Shown here: piece by piece, positions 27,768-27,816 of the stretch
Numbering within the stretch: position 1 is the stretch's first letter
How the letters are laid out: the number at the start of each line of letters is the position of its first letter
Virus record (IMG/VR): IMGVR_UViG_3300018019_000030
Location: 1 to 27,816 of that record
DNA length: 27,816 nucleotides
Direction: 5' to 3' (one strand)
Source: a virus
Translations under genes and position numbers: made by a program
Notes under the pieces: model-generated
What the model was told of the DNA's origin: nothing
Databases searched by the model: none
What the model saw: the letters and a program-made list of their open reading frames with translations, nothing else

Positions 27768-27816
27768 TGGCGGGAGCGACGGGACTCGAACCCGCGACCT
27801 TCGGCGTGACAGGCCG
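27768..27816 (-). tRNA. tRNA-Asp(GTC), 3' half only (cut by window edge); probable attachment site
   Basis: The minus strand reads an anticodon arm with GTC in a CTGTCAC loop, then the T-arm GCGGGTTCGAGTCCCGT and an acceptor end GCTCCCG with CCA at 27768-27770. These are standard tRNA-Asp features; the 5' half is beyond the window. Its 3' end faces the integrase gene, which is the classic prophage attachment arrangement. The matching att repeat must lie left of the window. Confidence 0.85.

Overview
The whole window looks like prophage. The host is probably a GC-rich alphaproteobacterium, most likely Hyphomicrobiales near Bradyrhizobium. The reasons are the strongly GC-rich codons, homologues of regulators that are essentially alphaproteobacterial (a GapR/DUF2312 protein and a SciP/DUF1153-like protein), and many small overlapping genes typical of temperate phages in that order. 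The only host sequence I can see is the 3' half of a tRNA-Asp gene at the extreme right end. It is the probable attachment site. The left end of the prophage lies outside the window.

Layout. (1) About 1-8,160 on the minus strand holds leftward head and tail genes in lambda-like style. In transcription order they are a small gene, a gpZ-like minor tail protein, terminase small and large subunits, a gpW-like connector protein, a small hypothetical, portal, S49 prohead protease, a separate scaffold-like protein, and a decoration protein cut by the window edge. (2) About 8,160-9,620 on the minus strand holds a catalytically complete tyrosine recombinase, a tiny coupled ORF and a small Tat-signal protein, preceded by a cluster of strong palindromes. 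(3) About 9,735-16,403 on the minus strand is an early leftward operon of small genes. It includes a putative replication-initiation protein, an MT-A70 adenine methyltransferase, a SciP-like protein and a GapR-like protein. (4) About 16,450-18,325 is the immunity switch: a small HTH (Cro-like) gene leftward and an S24 CI repressor rightward. Four near-identical 17-bp operators (GTAGCG-N5-CGCTAC) flank the repressor segment. A secreted Cys-containing protein follows CI in the lysogeny operon. (5) About 18,366-24,940 on the plus strand is a rightward early operon: HTH-HNH nuclease, zinc-ribbon proteins, an XRE regulator, an unusual tRNA-like gene, an acyl-carrier-like protein without the prosthetic-group serine, a HerA-like ATPase and DNA-binding proteins. 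(6) About 24,955-27,816 is the right end: an ASCH protein, an excisionase-like protein, a tyrosine recombinase missing several catalytic residues, and a GIY-YIG nuclease that shares its N-terminal domain with that recombinase. The tRNA-Asp end follows.

How it works together. CI probably silences both the leftward and the rightward early promoters. In both, the operator sits between matching -35 and -10 hexamers. The leftward operon would then supply replication functions and proteins resembling the host's own cell-cycle and chromosome regulators (GapR, SciP, an adenine methylase). The rightward operon would supply DNA processing and site-specific recombination at tRNA-Asp. Packaging and head genes are read leftward. 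Family names come from sequence motifs recognised by eye; no database search was run.
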